Shown: one piece after another, positions 10,301 through 21,724 of the stretch
Layout: every line of letters begins with the position of its first letter
Numbering within the stretch: position 1 is the first letter of the stretch
Source of the DNA: Puccinia triticina
Lineage: Eukaryota; Basidiomycota; Pucciniomycetes; Pucciniales; Pucciniaceae
Direction: 5' to 3'
NCBI RefSeq assembly: GCF_026914185.1
Contig: NC_070561.1
Coordinates: 124,001-188,000 of the forward strand
Length of the DNA: 64,000 bases
Notes under the pieces: model-generated
Told to the model about the DNA's origin: nothing
Databases searched by the model: none
What the model saw: only the letters and a program-made list of their open reading frames with translations
Translations under genes and position numbers: made by a program

Positions 10301-11447
10301 GAGCATCTCCACCTGGGGAGGTAAAAGCGGGTTGCTAAAACCCCGGGATGGCAACTCAGTTTTTGCATATAGCAACTCGCGCGGCTCTGGCACACACCTG
10401 TAGTTGCTATAATACACACACACCCAGAAGCCCCCCCAGATGGCCAAGTCATTGAATGGAGTTACAACACATCTATGACCAATGCAGCCAGTCACCAATT
10501 GGTGATAGCTTGCAAAGGTCCCTAAGACCAGTATAGCCAGTCTTTGATGGCTTGCCAAGCTCTCAATGACTGGTATAGCTGGTTGTCAATGGCTTTCTGC
10601 AAGGCTCTCAATTACCGGAATACATAGCCAGTCATCAATGGCTTCCAAATCTTGAGCTTGCAAGGCTCTCAATGATTAGTATAGCCAATTGAGAGAGCTC
10701 TTAATGACCGGTGTAGCCATTCATCAAGAGAGCTCTATATACCAATCAAGAGAGATCTCAATGACTATATATCCAGTCATTGAGAGAGCTCTTGATGAAC
10801 GGTATAGTCAGTCATCAAGAGAGCTCTCAATGAACGGTATAGTGAGTCATCCAGAAAGCTCTTGATGACTGTATATCCAGTCATTAAGATAGCTCTCAAT
10901 GACCGGTGTAGCCAGTCATCAAGAGAGCTCTTGATGACCGGTATATACCAATCAAGATAGATCTCAATGACCGGTGTAGCCAGTCATCAAGAGCTCTCTC
11001 AATGACCGGTATATACCAATCAAAAGAGATCTCAATGACCGGTATAGCCAGTCATTGAGAGCTTGCAATGTTCTCAATGTTTAGTTATAAAGATTTAGCC
11101 GGGCATCAAGTGCTTTTGATGCTCTTGATGACCGGGCAGGCAGTTGGCAGGACAGCCAGTCATTTATAGCATGCAATGCTCTTGATGACCAGTTTGATGG
11201 AGGGTATATGTAGTTTTAATAGGGTTGGTGTATACACTCCTGATGGTGGGTATGGAGGGGGGGATGAGCTTGGGCAAGTTGCTATTGGTTTTCTAGTGGG
11301 TTGCCATAAATAGCAACCCAATAGAAATTTTTAGCTCCCAAGCCAAAGTAGAAACTTGTTTGGCACCCCGGGTGGGTGGTGGTTTTTGGGTTTGGGTTGG
11401 TAAACACGGGATAGCAACCCCGTTTACCTCCCTGGGTGGAGATGCTC
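10301..11447. mobile_element. PIF/Harbinger-type non-autonomous element, duplication TAA
   Basis: Ends GAGCATCTCCACCTGGGGAG and, inverted, GAGCATCTCCACCCAGGGAG, with inverted similarity continuing about 45 bp. Flanked by TAA at 10298-10300 and 11448-11450, the TWA duplication expected for PIF/Harbinger. The interior (10440-11215) is a palindromic minisatellite of the tcaatgaccggtatagccagtcatcaagag type. No transposase. Confidence 0.85.
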
Positions 11448-11450
11448 TAA

Positions 11451-12030
11451 GCTATCTGGCAGTTGAGAATCAATAGGAACTCTTGGAGTTTAAATGTAAT
11501 TAGAAGTTGACAAGCCACTACAGGATAAATGTGACATTTCAAGAAAAAAAAATCAAGCACCTCCGCCGTGACACTCAATATTATTTCTCTAACCAACAGG
11601 ACTCAGATGACATGTACACAAATAAAAATTGACAAGTGGATGAAAAGTGTAGTTTGAGAAACTGATTTGGTATTTCTTCTTCTATCTGCAAGAGCCAGGA
11701 TTCAATATTTGAAGTTGGTAGATAAACCCATGAGAGCAACTTCACCGCGGGTGCTATCTGAAATTTAGCTCCAAGAATGACAAGTTTGAAGGCCACCTGG
11801 GGTGTTAGGCAAGCTTAACTAAGCCTCTCCAAGGAGGTGTGAAGTGTCTCCAAAGGAGAGGCTTACATGTAAAGTCGGGCTTGCAGCCTGAGAAGACCGG
11901 GTGTTTTGCGTTATTTTGTTGCGTTTTGGTTTCAAGATCCTGTAGCACCTACAACTGAGCACCCCAACAAAGAATCAAAATGAGGGAAGTGGAGCCTACC
12001 TTCTTGCCTATGATTTCCAAAAAAAACTAT
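11451..12030. other. no gene recognised
   Basis: Short chance frames only. Near 11815-11875 there is a small inverted repeat (aagcctctcc...ggagaggctt) loosely resembling the AAGTCCCTC family. Confidence 0.5.
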
Positions 12031-13404
12031 CACCAGGAAAAAAAAATAGTCACTTGATGACAAGTGACATCATGCCAGCTCCAGCAGGCTACCCACCATC
12101 TACCCACCATATAATCAACTTACCTTTCAGAATTCCCAAAGGAGAACCTCAGTTTTGGCTGGGCACCACTGTAAGGGTTGGGAGACCCTTCACTGTTTGG
12201 AGACGGGTGGCACGGAGAGACAAGGCCTAAAGCCTGGGGACGTTCTAGTTCCAACGTCCTTGGGGGGCTGTATTGCAGGCTAGAACGGCAGACAGAGTGT
12301 CAAAGGTTCCGGGGGTCTCTCTATCAGTCTATGTACAATAGGTCTTGAGGCTTCAAGGAAAGAGGTGGAAGAGAAGGTGAGAGGACTTACCTAGCACGGC
12401 AGAGAGAGTTTCAAAGGGTCCGGGGGTCTCTGCCGAGCTAGGAAGGAAGGGGAGCAGTTGAGACTATAACTTGGCTGGTGATCTTATGTGATAGGCGGTG
12501 TGACACCTGGTGAACCCTGCAAGGAGTGCAGGGCTTCACAACCACTAATCCTCATTTATGGTCAGCTGATACTCAGCTTTGGCTCCTAAATCATGCTCAG
12601 CTTTGGTTTCCAGCTCATGCTCAGCTTTGAAACAGTCCTGGCCCAGCTGATTACCAGCTGTAGTCCAGTCATGGCTCAGCTTAGACTCAGATTAGTACTA
12701 TCATTGGCCCAGCCAATTCTCAGCTTCTGACCACTCTTGTAACAGCTGATGCTCATCTGTGGACCAGCGTGGGGATACATCATGGTAGCAGACTAACAGA
12801 CAACTCAACACTGTGGACCAAACTTGGCTCAGCTGGTGCTCAGCTGGGGACCAACCTTGGCTCAGCTGGTACTCAGCTGTGGACCAACTTTTGCTCAGCT
12901 GTGAACCAGCCTTGGCTCAGACAATGCTCAGCTGTAGGCCTTGTGCTCAGCTTTTAAAAATTCTTGGCCCAGCTGGTGTTAATATTTGGAACAGTATTTT
13001 CCCAGCTGATCCTCAGCTCTGCAAAAGCCTTTTCCAAGATTACACTCAGCTTTGGAACATTGTTGGCTGAGCTAGGATGCTCAGATTTGGAATATTCTTG
13101 GTCCAGCTGACACTGGGCTTTGTATCAGGCTTGGAATAGCCCATGCTCAGCCCAGGCTCAGCCAATACTCAGCTTTGGCCCAGGCTCAGTCAATGCCTAT
13201 TGCTCAGCTTTTGATGAGCATCAGCTGTTCCTGGGAAAAATTTAGGATCAGCTGACTGTGCCACATTGAGTGCTCTGGTGCAGTCCTGCAAGCTCTACAA
13301 GTGCTGGTGGAGCAGACTTGGAGCAGTGCTGAAGCAGCTCTGGAGCAGAAACCAAAGCTGCATCATGTCACTTGCCATCAAGTGACTATATTTTTTTCCT
13401 GGTG
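12031..13404. mobile_element. 1.37-kb TIR element rich in GCTCAGCTTTGG repeats
   Basis: The left terminus caccaggaaaaaaaaatagt-cacttgatgacaagtgac and the inverted right terminus are nearly identical over about 44 bp. Flanks read ...ctat and tatg..., so a short TAT or TA duplication is possible but not certain. The right third matches 5330-5782. No transposase recognised; positions 12774-12812 are an exact copy of 61774-61812. Confidence 0.75.
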
Positions 13405-14271
13405 TATGTCAAAAGTGACATTGTTGAGGTTTCTACATGTGTTTCAAGAAAGCCAATGTTAAGGGCTCTGAGGGGTGTGAAAGGGGTGTGATAGTGTTTT
13501 ACCCTGGTAACCAATATGTGATTCCTGTGACAGATGATTGGCTGCTGGCCAGCTTTACAAATGGTTTCAAACACAACAGCAGCTTTTTTTTAAAGATTTC
13601 AACAGTTCAGAACATGTAGGAAGTCCTGATGATTCCGATGGTGCCATCAGCTTCTCGAATTTCAGAGGGGTTGGGGGTCATCTGGGGGGTTTTATGGTCT
13701 TTCCAACCCTTTGGCTGGTATTCGTCCTGCAAGAACCTCAACAATAGTCCCTCCTTGGCAGGAGGGTGGAGGGACTTGTGTTAAGTTTGGGTGTTAGGAG
13801 CCTCGGGAGCTCAGGTGGTGCCAAACATACCAACACCTGAGCTTCACGAATAGCTCCTGTTAAGTTGGACATCCGGACCCTGAACATCCGGAGAGACCCG
13901 ACCGGGTATCGAGTCGGGTATGCGATTTGGTACATCCGACATCCGTCGGGTATCCGACTGGGTACCTATGTTAAACTTTGACACCTCAACTTTTGTTGAC
14001 ATCTCACCACCCCACACGCACACACCCCCGAACCGCACTCGGGACCTGGTGAAAGCCGAGTTGCCCTCAGGATAGCTCCCGCGCGGTGGATGCCGCAGTG
14101 GGCCGCAGCAGCTCGGGAGCTAAACATGGTGAACTTTTAGCCCCGGGGAAAAGCTCCCGCGTTCGAGTTGCTCTGATGAGAGATAAAAACCTAGCATGCA
14201 CTTGATAGAAGAAAGTGTATGAGAAAGTGACAAGCTGAAGCAGACGACAGTATTCAGGCTGGCGGGACTGC
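13405..14271. other. no gene; small repeats only
   Basis: Contains a tiny AGTCCCTCC...GGAGGGACTT inverted repeat (13748-13781) and CGGGAGCT-bearing inverted segments between about 13797 and 14175 that may be another TIR element. No coding frame was supported downstream of TCTP. Confidence 0.45.
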
Positions 14272-15143
14272 TTAGACCTTCATTGACTTGAGGCCATCGT
14301 TCCAGCTGTGAGATTGGAAATCATGTATGGGGTCAGAGGAGATCATGATAATGATGTATATAGGAATGGTTCGCAATGGTTTGTTTTGAGTTGAGCTCGG
14401 AAGAGATTGCTTACAAGCTGAAATAAGCCTGGATTCCATCCTCTCGGTAATTCAACAATGCGACCATTCTGAGATCGATCAGGGAACAATGGAAGTTTCA
14501 GAGCGAATCATACATAAGGGCGATAGATTGAGAGGGCGAAGGGTTGGGATATTTACTGACCCCTCTGGATTCATGCTCTCACCAACGTAAAATTCGTAAT
14601 CCTTGAAGTTGCCAATGATTTTCTTGGCGGCCTCCTGCGCCTCTTTTTCAAAGGCTTCCACCCGTTCGGGATTGGTCGCAGCAAGGTGAGTCTTGACTGC
14701 TTTCATATAGCCTTTTAGGTAGGTCATGTAGGACTTCTTGTCGAACGAGGTGGCTTGTAATCTGAAAGTGTGGACCAAGTTATTGACCTGTGTGGGTGCG
14801 TAATCAAATCAGACTTCTTCTTGCCACTTTTTTGTTGAATAGATTCTAGAATCGCTCACGGTCTTGGCTCCATCCTCAAGGGCCTCGGTTTGCTCCTCTG
14901 CTGAGGCGTTGGCACCGATATCCACTTCACCTTCCTTGATCGTGACATTTTCACAGTTGACTTCGACCAAGGCACCGACGGGCAACATCTACGTACAGTC
15001 AAGATTGGTGAGAAACCGAAGGACACATACATAAGGGTCCGAGAAAAAAACAAGAGGCCAAGACCGTAGGGGATAGAATGACAAACTTTGAAAGCATCCG
15101 AGCAGAGCTCATCGCCGGTGATGGCGTCGGTGAAGATGATCAT
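14272..15143 (-). CDS. translationally controlled tumour protein (TCTP/Mmi1 family)
   Basis: Cytosolic growth-related protein of the Mss4-like TCTP fold, usually 166-172 residues. Five exons: 15087-15143, 14860-14988, 14561-14787, 14415-14468 and 14272-14305, giving 501 nt and 166 residues. Landmarks: start MIIFTDAITGDELCSDAFK, EGEVDIGANASAEEQTEALE, TSFDKKSYMTYLKGYMKAVK, the signature FKDYEFYVGESMNPEGM, NYREDGIQAYF and the end WNDGLKSMKV. All donors are GT and all acceptors AG. The third intron uses GTCAGT rather than the nearby GTAAAT, because only that keeps the conserved GMVALLNY in frame. The start faces the NUG1-type gene across 384 bp. Confidence 0.95.
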
Positions 15144-15527
15144 GCTGAAGCGTCTGACTCCTTGGATTTGATGGGTGGAGGCAGATGCAGGAGTGCTTGA
15201 ATAAATGAGCAAACACCGGTAAGTTCACAGCGTCAGGAACAAGCTGTGAGGAAAGGGGCTGGCTTACCGTAGTTACTGGGTTCGTTTCGACGTGGTTGAT
15301 GGCGGATTGTGCGGCAGGGGCAGGATGCATACATGGAAGTGCGGGATACAGGATATCCGAACCGGAGGATCTGCCTATGCAATATTCAGAAGGGGAGTTA
15401 GGGTTAGCCTGTCCCAGTTGGAGCATATCAGTGATAGGTATGCTTCTACACAGACGAGCAACATGCCGGATTTCTCGTCTGGAGTGGCCGCCAAGCCAAG
15501 CCAGCAGGAACCAGCACCCCAGACGAA
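15144..15527. promoter_or_regulatory. shared divergent promoter region, TCTP / NUG1-type GTPase
   Basis: Only 384 bp separate the two start codons, so both promoters must lie here or overlap the transcribed leaders. No clear TATA box was seen. Short chance frames on both strands are ignored. Confidence 0.6.
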
Positions 15528-17800
15528 ATGCCAAAGATCAGGAAAAGTGCGTGTAAACAAATACATAAATTATATGTTCTGGGAACCGACAAGCTGTGAC
15601 TGACTGACTCTAACCCAACTGGACACAGAAACTTCAAAGAGATCGACGACTAGGATGAAAGAGAAAATCAAACACAAAGTTAAAGAAGCACACAAGAAAG
15701 CTAAGAAAAACTCGAAGAAGGATGTCACCTGGAAATCTAGTTGAGTCTCAATCAACGCGCTAAGAACCGAACCTAGTCTGATTCCTCAATTCGCGCGGTG
15801 TTCTCATCATCCTTGCACAGGAGTCAAGAAAGATATCGGAATCCCTGCCTTGTTTCCTTTCAAAGATCAATTACTGGCAGAACAGCAACAAGCCAAACTA
15901 CAGGTAGCTTCCCAGCTTCACACCTCATCCTCCCACTTCAAAATCCACAAAAAAAATCTAATTTCTGACATTCACAATCCATTGATTACCAAAGCACGCC
16001 GAAGAAAAGCAAGCCCAGCGACAGAATGCCTCTACCAGTGCTGCTGCCAGCGCAGCCGCTCTAGCAGAACTCATGGATAATGATCCTTCGATGGACTTGG
16101 ATCAACCGCTCGACGAACAGGATCAAGACCTTCCCGATGACCCCGCTCTTACCACCTCCTCAATCAGAGCACACGCAAAATCACTACAGAAAGTCCTGGC
16201 CTTATCGGACGTCCTGATCGAAGTCTTAGATGCTCGTGATCCACTAGGTACCCGTAGTCTTCAGCTGGAGCGAGATGCCGTACAGCAGGGCAAGAAGGTC
16301 CTGTTGGTTTTGAACAAGGTCGATCTAGTACCCAAACAGAACGTCGACAGTTGGCTGGCTTATCTCCGACGCTCTTGGCCCACTTTGCCTTTCAAAAGCT
16401 CAACGCAGTCTCAGCGGAATAACCTTTCTTCCAGGGGGTCTCAGGCTTCTGGCCGAGAGAATTCATCCTCCGCCAACGCTTGTTCGATCCAGCCCTTGAT
16501 GCAACTTTTAAAAAACTACGCAAGACGGTCGACAGTCGTTGACCCCAGTCAGCCTTCATCCACCGTAAAAGGCGTCAAATCTCTTGCGTCGATCACCGTC
16601 GGTATCATCGGTTTCCCTAACGTAGGCAAATCATCACTTATCAACACTCTCAAGCGAAGCCGGGTATGCGGCGTCGCCCCAACACCTGGATTCACAAAGG
16701 AGGTCCAGGAAATCGTGCTTGAAAAAGGTCTCAAGGTGCTCGACTGTCCGGGTGTGGTACTTTCGATCGACACGACAAATTCCGAGACTGCGGCTGCACA
16801 TGTCCTCAGAAACGCGGTCAAAATCGAACAGATCCTCGACCCACTCGCCCCGGTGGGTGTGATACTTAATCGGTGCAAGACCGAGCATCTGATGTTGCTC
16901 TACAACATCCCGGCATTCACATATCCTGGGCAATCCGAAGATGAAAAGCTGAAAGAGTTTTTGATCCAAGTCTCCCGCAGTCGGGGTCGCGTCAAGAAAG
17001 GTGGAATACCTGACCTACAAGGTTGTGCCAAAGCCATCCTTCAAGACTGGAATACCGGTCGGATACCGTATTATACCGTCCCTCCACCATTACCCAAGGG
17101 TGAAGAAAAGTCGAAAACATCAACTAACACTAACGATCTCGGTACTTCTACGATACTCAATGAATTGGGGGCTGAATTCAATCTGGACGCACTCTTTGCC
17201 GATGCTGATCGGGATGTTCTTGGCCAAGCGGAACCTACGGATAACGTTATTCGGCCCGCCGTTCGTATGACTTGTTCGAATCCAGAGAACGCGGGTAGTG
17301 GTGAATTGAAGTTACTAGGAGAGTCGGCTGACGACATTGAAATGTAAGTGTATATTTCTCAATAGTATAGCTCCTGGGTCCTCTACTCGATACTCAGACA
17401 GATCTATTTTTCTCCCAGGCATGACGAAAGGCCGGTAAAGCGAAGTCAAGAGATCTCAGCGCCAGAGGTCGTTTCACTAGCACCCAAGAAAAAATCGAAG
17501 CAGGTCAACTTCGCCACAACAACGTCAGCAGCGGCCAGCAGTAGTGGGACTACTAAGGCAAGTCAGCTGGAGCGCATGGGCATCTCTGCGCCGATTGGGG
17601 AAAACAAATTGATCGCCAAACAGGCTCGTAAGGAGCGTAAGAAGCTTGCCAAGTCGAAAACCAACGTGATCGAGGAAGACGAAATCACAATGGAAGATGC
17701 CAATAATGTCAATCAAACGACTGAACCGGTTGTAGAAGACCAAGCTTATAGTTTTGCTGATTTCTTTCATGGTACTAAGGCCGTTGCCAGGACCTTTTAG
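15528..17800 (+). CDS. nucleolar circularly permuted GTPase, NUG1/Grn1/GNL3 family
   Basis: Ribosome-biogenesis GTPase needed for pre-60S maturation and export, acting in the nucleolus. Exons: 15528-15546, 15629-15739, 15821-15903, 15995-17343 and 17419-17800 (1944 nt, 647 residues). The N-terminus MPKIRKKTSKRS with a lysine-rich coiled coil is the GN3L/Grn1 domain, followed by GIPALFPFKDQLL. The GTPase motifs are in the permuted order: DARDP (about 150), NKVD (178), then GFPNVGKSS (277-285), PGFT (302) and DCPGV (321). The C-terminus is basic and acidic, ending near FADFFHGTKAVARTF. The end of exon 2 is the weakest join: GTTGAG is preferred, but a GTCACC donor also fits with a different acceptor. 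Confidence 0.93.
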
Positions 17801-18272
17801 CCATTTCAATCGTGTGCTACTCTTCTGTCAAATTCCCGTTTTCTTTTGTTTTGTGTTACCATCAATGCAACCAAAACAACCAGCAAGTCCATTTTGTCCA
17901 TGTTTCAGGTATTGACACAAGTTCCTTGAGAAAACATCTTTGAAGAACTGATTGTAATTGTTTGCCTGAGTTGAATATATTGGTTGCTTGAATTCCTGGA
18001 AGTTGCATACGTGAAGTTGAATTACAAAATGTTGCAACCTCGTTGTGATTGAGCAACATGTTGGAAATCAAACAGGGAAAGAGGGCGCATCAAAGGAACC
18101 TCTGATCTTATTGGAGAAAGGTTTGAAAGCAAGATATTGCAAAGTAAAGTAGCTGCCAATTGTTGTAATGACTGCAATACATTGTGGTTTGCCCGTGTTT
18201 ACAGGTAAACAAATATCCGAGTCCATGAGACGGGTTTTTTATCAAATGGGCTCAAAAAAGAGAGTATTGAAT
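17801..18272. other. intergenic, convergent gene ends
   Basis: Shared 3' region of the GTPase and the PHF5-like gene; short frames only. Confidence 0.5.
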
Positions 18273-18932
18273 CTATCCTTTTTGAAATCCCTATTGGCTC
18301 ATGTGAAGGACGTTAAAATGCGAGCAAACGAAAGTCAGTGCCCAACGCGCTGTGGAGATAGAGATTCGAATGAACCTACCAATCGTTTCCTCTCGTAGAA
18401 CAGGTCCGTCCGACTAGCGCCTATATGAAAAGTTCAAACGAGACATTCTGCTTAGAGCCGATGACAAGGGAAAGTGAAGGAAAAACAAGTGAACAACGCA
18501 GAACAAACCAAGATTGACGATCTTGGGACACCCGTCCCTATCCTTTTCCAACCTTGTGCACTCGGTACCTGTCAAAAAAGCCCGTCAGCATAACGTGTAG
18601 CGGCAAGCGAGAGGTTATGGATTCTGATGAGAGTAAAATCGCAGACGAACAATAGTAAGCATCACTTATACCAGGGCTACCGCAGATGATACATCTTCCA
18701 CCGTATGTGCCAAAATTGCACTCATCGCATATCCTAACCAAGGTTTGCGGTCGGACGTACGAATCGCAAATCGGACACTTTCCATCACATTTCTCGCACA
18801 TGCGCGCGATCGCGATCCCAGGCTGTTTTCGACATTGAATCAAGTCCGGATGATCTTTCGGTGACAGTCTGATGAGTTAGTCGGGAGAGGGTAAGTTGAT
18901 TGCAAGGTTCGGAAATGCTTACGCTTGGACAT
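18273..18932 (-). CDS. PHF5-like zinc-binding protein (Ini1/Rds3, SF3b subunit)
   Basis: Small zinc-knot subunit of the SF3b complex of the U2 snRNP, acting in branch-point recognition in the nucleus. Exons: 18923-18932, 18651-18854, 18509-18568, 18380-18420 and 18273-18290, summing to 333 nt and exactly 110 residues, the usual family length. The sequence starts [20 protein letters not shown], carries the paired cysteine motifs [35 protein letters not shown] and DAYYCTEC, then [20 protein letters not shown], and ends ERKRLGFQKG. Exon 1 is only 10 nt and the last coding segment only 18 nt; both were placed by phase and family motif. Confidence 0.95.
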
Positions 18933-19594
18933 GACTGAGTAGAACTTTCACGTAGAATAACTGGCGTTGAGCTCGATGTTGCGCTGCTGATAGCCGGGCG
19001 GGTATCGATGAGGTTGGAGAGAGGTTTGGTTGCAGGTCTGTCCGAGAACGCCTCCGGCAGTTTTTGCGTGTTGAGCCTCACAAGCCTCTCGCTGTAACCC
19101 TCACCACTCTGAGAAATTCACCAGTCACAGAACACAATCAATCAGACATTTTTTCTATCTTCAAAGGAGTGATAGGCATGGGCAATCAAAACAATGTTTG
19201 GTTACCACAAAACTAGCTCAAGAATGAACAAAAATACTTGGACAACTAGTTGACCACTTTAAATTTTCCTGCAGAAACCTGGTTATCTGATGTGAGCTTG
19301 TCACACTAGTGGAAACATTCCTTGGATTTCAAATCTGCTGGTAGCATGATGTTGGCTTTTCAGTGCTCTGGGCTTGTGGTCTAATTAACTAGGGTAAGCC
19401 ACAGGTGACCTCAGACCAATTGAATTTCAACTCTTGCTATAACATGGGGAAGTTGATGAACAACCCTCCCTTTGGAACCACAGCTGTTTGAACCAACTAA
19501 ACCTCAAAAAAGCATCACATGTAAGCACCTTGTCTGTCCAAACAGTCCTCACTTTTAAGTCAAATTCCAACAATTTTTTCACTTTTAGTTCAAA
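18933..19594. promoter_or_regulatory. divergent upstream region, PHF5-like / USB1
   Basis: 662 bp between the two start codons. AT-rich on the USB1 side. No clear core promoter element was seen. A further 5' exon of USB1 cannot be excluded, because an acceptor-like ttttag lies 9 nt before the chosen ATG. Confidence 0.45.
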
Positions 19595-20799
19595 ATGAAT
19601 ACACTGCCCAACATGCAAGAAAATTCAGTCACTGCTGGGAGCTCCAGTGAAATAAAACGCAGGTTAGTCCCATAATTGAAATCATAACCCTTCAAATGGG
19701 AAAAGCAGTCAATCTCATAGGGAAAAATATTTCTTCAGGAGAAAACTCCCACCCCCTTCATTTACCTCTTCAAAAACTTCAGAGTCTTCAAACAATCGTA
19801 AGTTGAAAAGGTGACCTTGTTGGCACTCATTTCTTGACTGAAATTACTGCCATCTGTGAGTAGAATCATCTTCACATCAGGGACGGAAACGTGCCAGGCC
19901 ACATGTTGATGGTGATTGGCCAACACACATCTACATTTCATGTATGTTTGGATAAAACTTAATATTACTCTGATCAATTGATGAATATAAATTGATGAGG
20001 TGTGCATGATAAAGTTAAATTCCAGACCAAAACCATTGAACTCCTCAATAAAATAGTGGCAAAGCTAGCTCAGGAAGACACGTCAAAGGCCTGGCATCTA
20101 TTAACAGAAGGAAACATGAAAGGTAAATACATTTGTTCATTATTGTCATATCTAAGTAAGAGTTTGTATGATTAAAATAGGGCACTTTAAACAGATTCTT
20201 CTCTCCATCTATCACTCTCACGTCCAGCATTTCTAAAGACCAATGAGAGGGATGAGTTCATAGAGGATTTGAAAAAAAGTGTTAGGGGAACCAAATTGTA
20301 AGTTTTTTTTGTTAAATAAACCAAAACTAATGTAAACCTCAATAGTGACACTTGATTTTCATCCAAGGTTTGAAATGAATTTTTCCAACTTTTCAGCTTT
20401 AGTCAATGATGAATGCACAAGAGGATTTCTGGCTTTGGAGGTTGGGAAAGGACATTCATTGGTAAGCCAATAGTTAAAAGTTATCACAAAAATTAGAGAA
20501 ATATTCATTAATTTTGTTTTGTTTAGTTATGCGATCTGCTGGCACCCATTGACAAGGTTCTTGAGAGGTTTTGCCAGGCCACATACTATGAAAATCCAAA
20601 GTTTCATGTTTCAATTGCTTGGTGCTTGCTGAATCAAGGAAGCCCTTCCAAGGCTGATTCCTTGAATGAACTGATCTCCAAGCCTTTTCTTGAAAGCTTA
20701 AATGCCTTGGAATTGGGTTGCATTAGAAATATATCTTGGGAAATTGCTTATTTTAATGTTGTTATTGGTAAAAACATTTACAAGATCACATTTGATTAA
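19595..20799 (+). CDS. U6 snRNA 3'-5' exonuclease/phosphodiesterase USB1 (Mpn1)
   Basis: 2H-phosphoesterase that trims and caps the 3' end of U6 snRNA. Seven exons: 19595-19662, 19739-19797, 19864-19941, 20000-20122, 20195-20297, 20368-20461 and 20527-20799, giving 798 nt and 265 residues. Family landmarks in order: KLPPPSF near residue 25, HQGRKRARPHV and DWPTHIYIS, a helix with TKTIELLNKIV, the first catalytic motif HLSLSRP (His114, Ser116), CTRGFLALEVGKGH, and the second motif FHVSIAW (His202, Ser204). All six introns have GT donors and AG acceptors in compatible phase. None of the exons is long enough to look like a gene alone. The exact start is less sure than the rest. Confidence 0.92.
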
Positions 20800-21724
20800 T
20801 TAAGTTAATTGTATTGTTGTTTTAAGGTGATGTGGTATTTGTGGCAGTGAGGGAGGGATGGAAATTTGGCAGTGAAAATACCAATAGTGGCACAAGAAAA
20901 TGGTGTGATCCCAACAGTGTGGTGGCACAATGTGAAACTGTGGTGGTTTATATGGGCATGTGTTGAAAGAATGTCCACTTGGCAATAGTGCAGGTGGGAA
21001 TGCATGTGCTGCTGAGTTCACCACAAATTTGGTGAAATTCACATAGGTGGTGATGTCCAAAAGCACAATCAAATGCAAGCAAAAAGAACGGGGCAGGATG
21101 ACCTGCAGATTGCAGATTGCAGTAGCCTAGACCAGACACCACCCAGAAAAAGAAGGCAATGAGTGCACATTGCCATGCTGAAATATATATATAACAACAG
21201 TTGTAAACATAGCAAATTATGCTGAAACTTTTTTTGTATGTGTTTCTTATATATTCTCAACATTGAACCTAAAACAATCATATATGCTTTTTTCTACCTT
21301 CTACCTTGAAAAAACCCAAAGGCGTGCAGTTTCTAATACAATGTGTAATTAATTGCGGCCTGACATTCACAACTCACTAGAATTAGGATTATGGCTCCCA
21401 GGAGGTTGCTTACACCGCCTTGGCCCGTCTAAAATTTTGAATGTGGGTCTTGAAGCTTCTTGTGAGTCAGAACTCCAATCCCCCTCTTGGAAGGGAAGTT
21501 GGAATAGAGTTCTAACTCTATTTTTCTCTTTTCTTTTTCTTTTGGGTTGTGCCAAATGCACACCAAATTTTTACTACATGCACACCAAAAAGCTGTAGTA
21601 CACAAGTGTGTACGCCATTGGTTTTTGGCGCGCAGGAGCCAAAAAGCCGTACACAGGTGTGTATCAACAGTGGGCCGCTGCTACACTACACTACACTATT
21701 CAGCGCTACGCGTTAGCTTAGCGT
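20800..21724. other. no gene; repeats
   Basis: Includes, from about 21585, DNA with cgctacgcgttagcttagcgt-type motifs that resume at 22923 and recur at 23190-23370 and 59260-59430, probably an older repeat family. No coding frame supported. Confidence 0.45.

Noticed and set aside
13797..14175. possible TIR element with CGGGAGCT ends
   Set aside because: End similarity is short and no target duplication was found.
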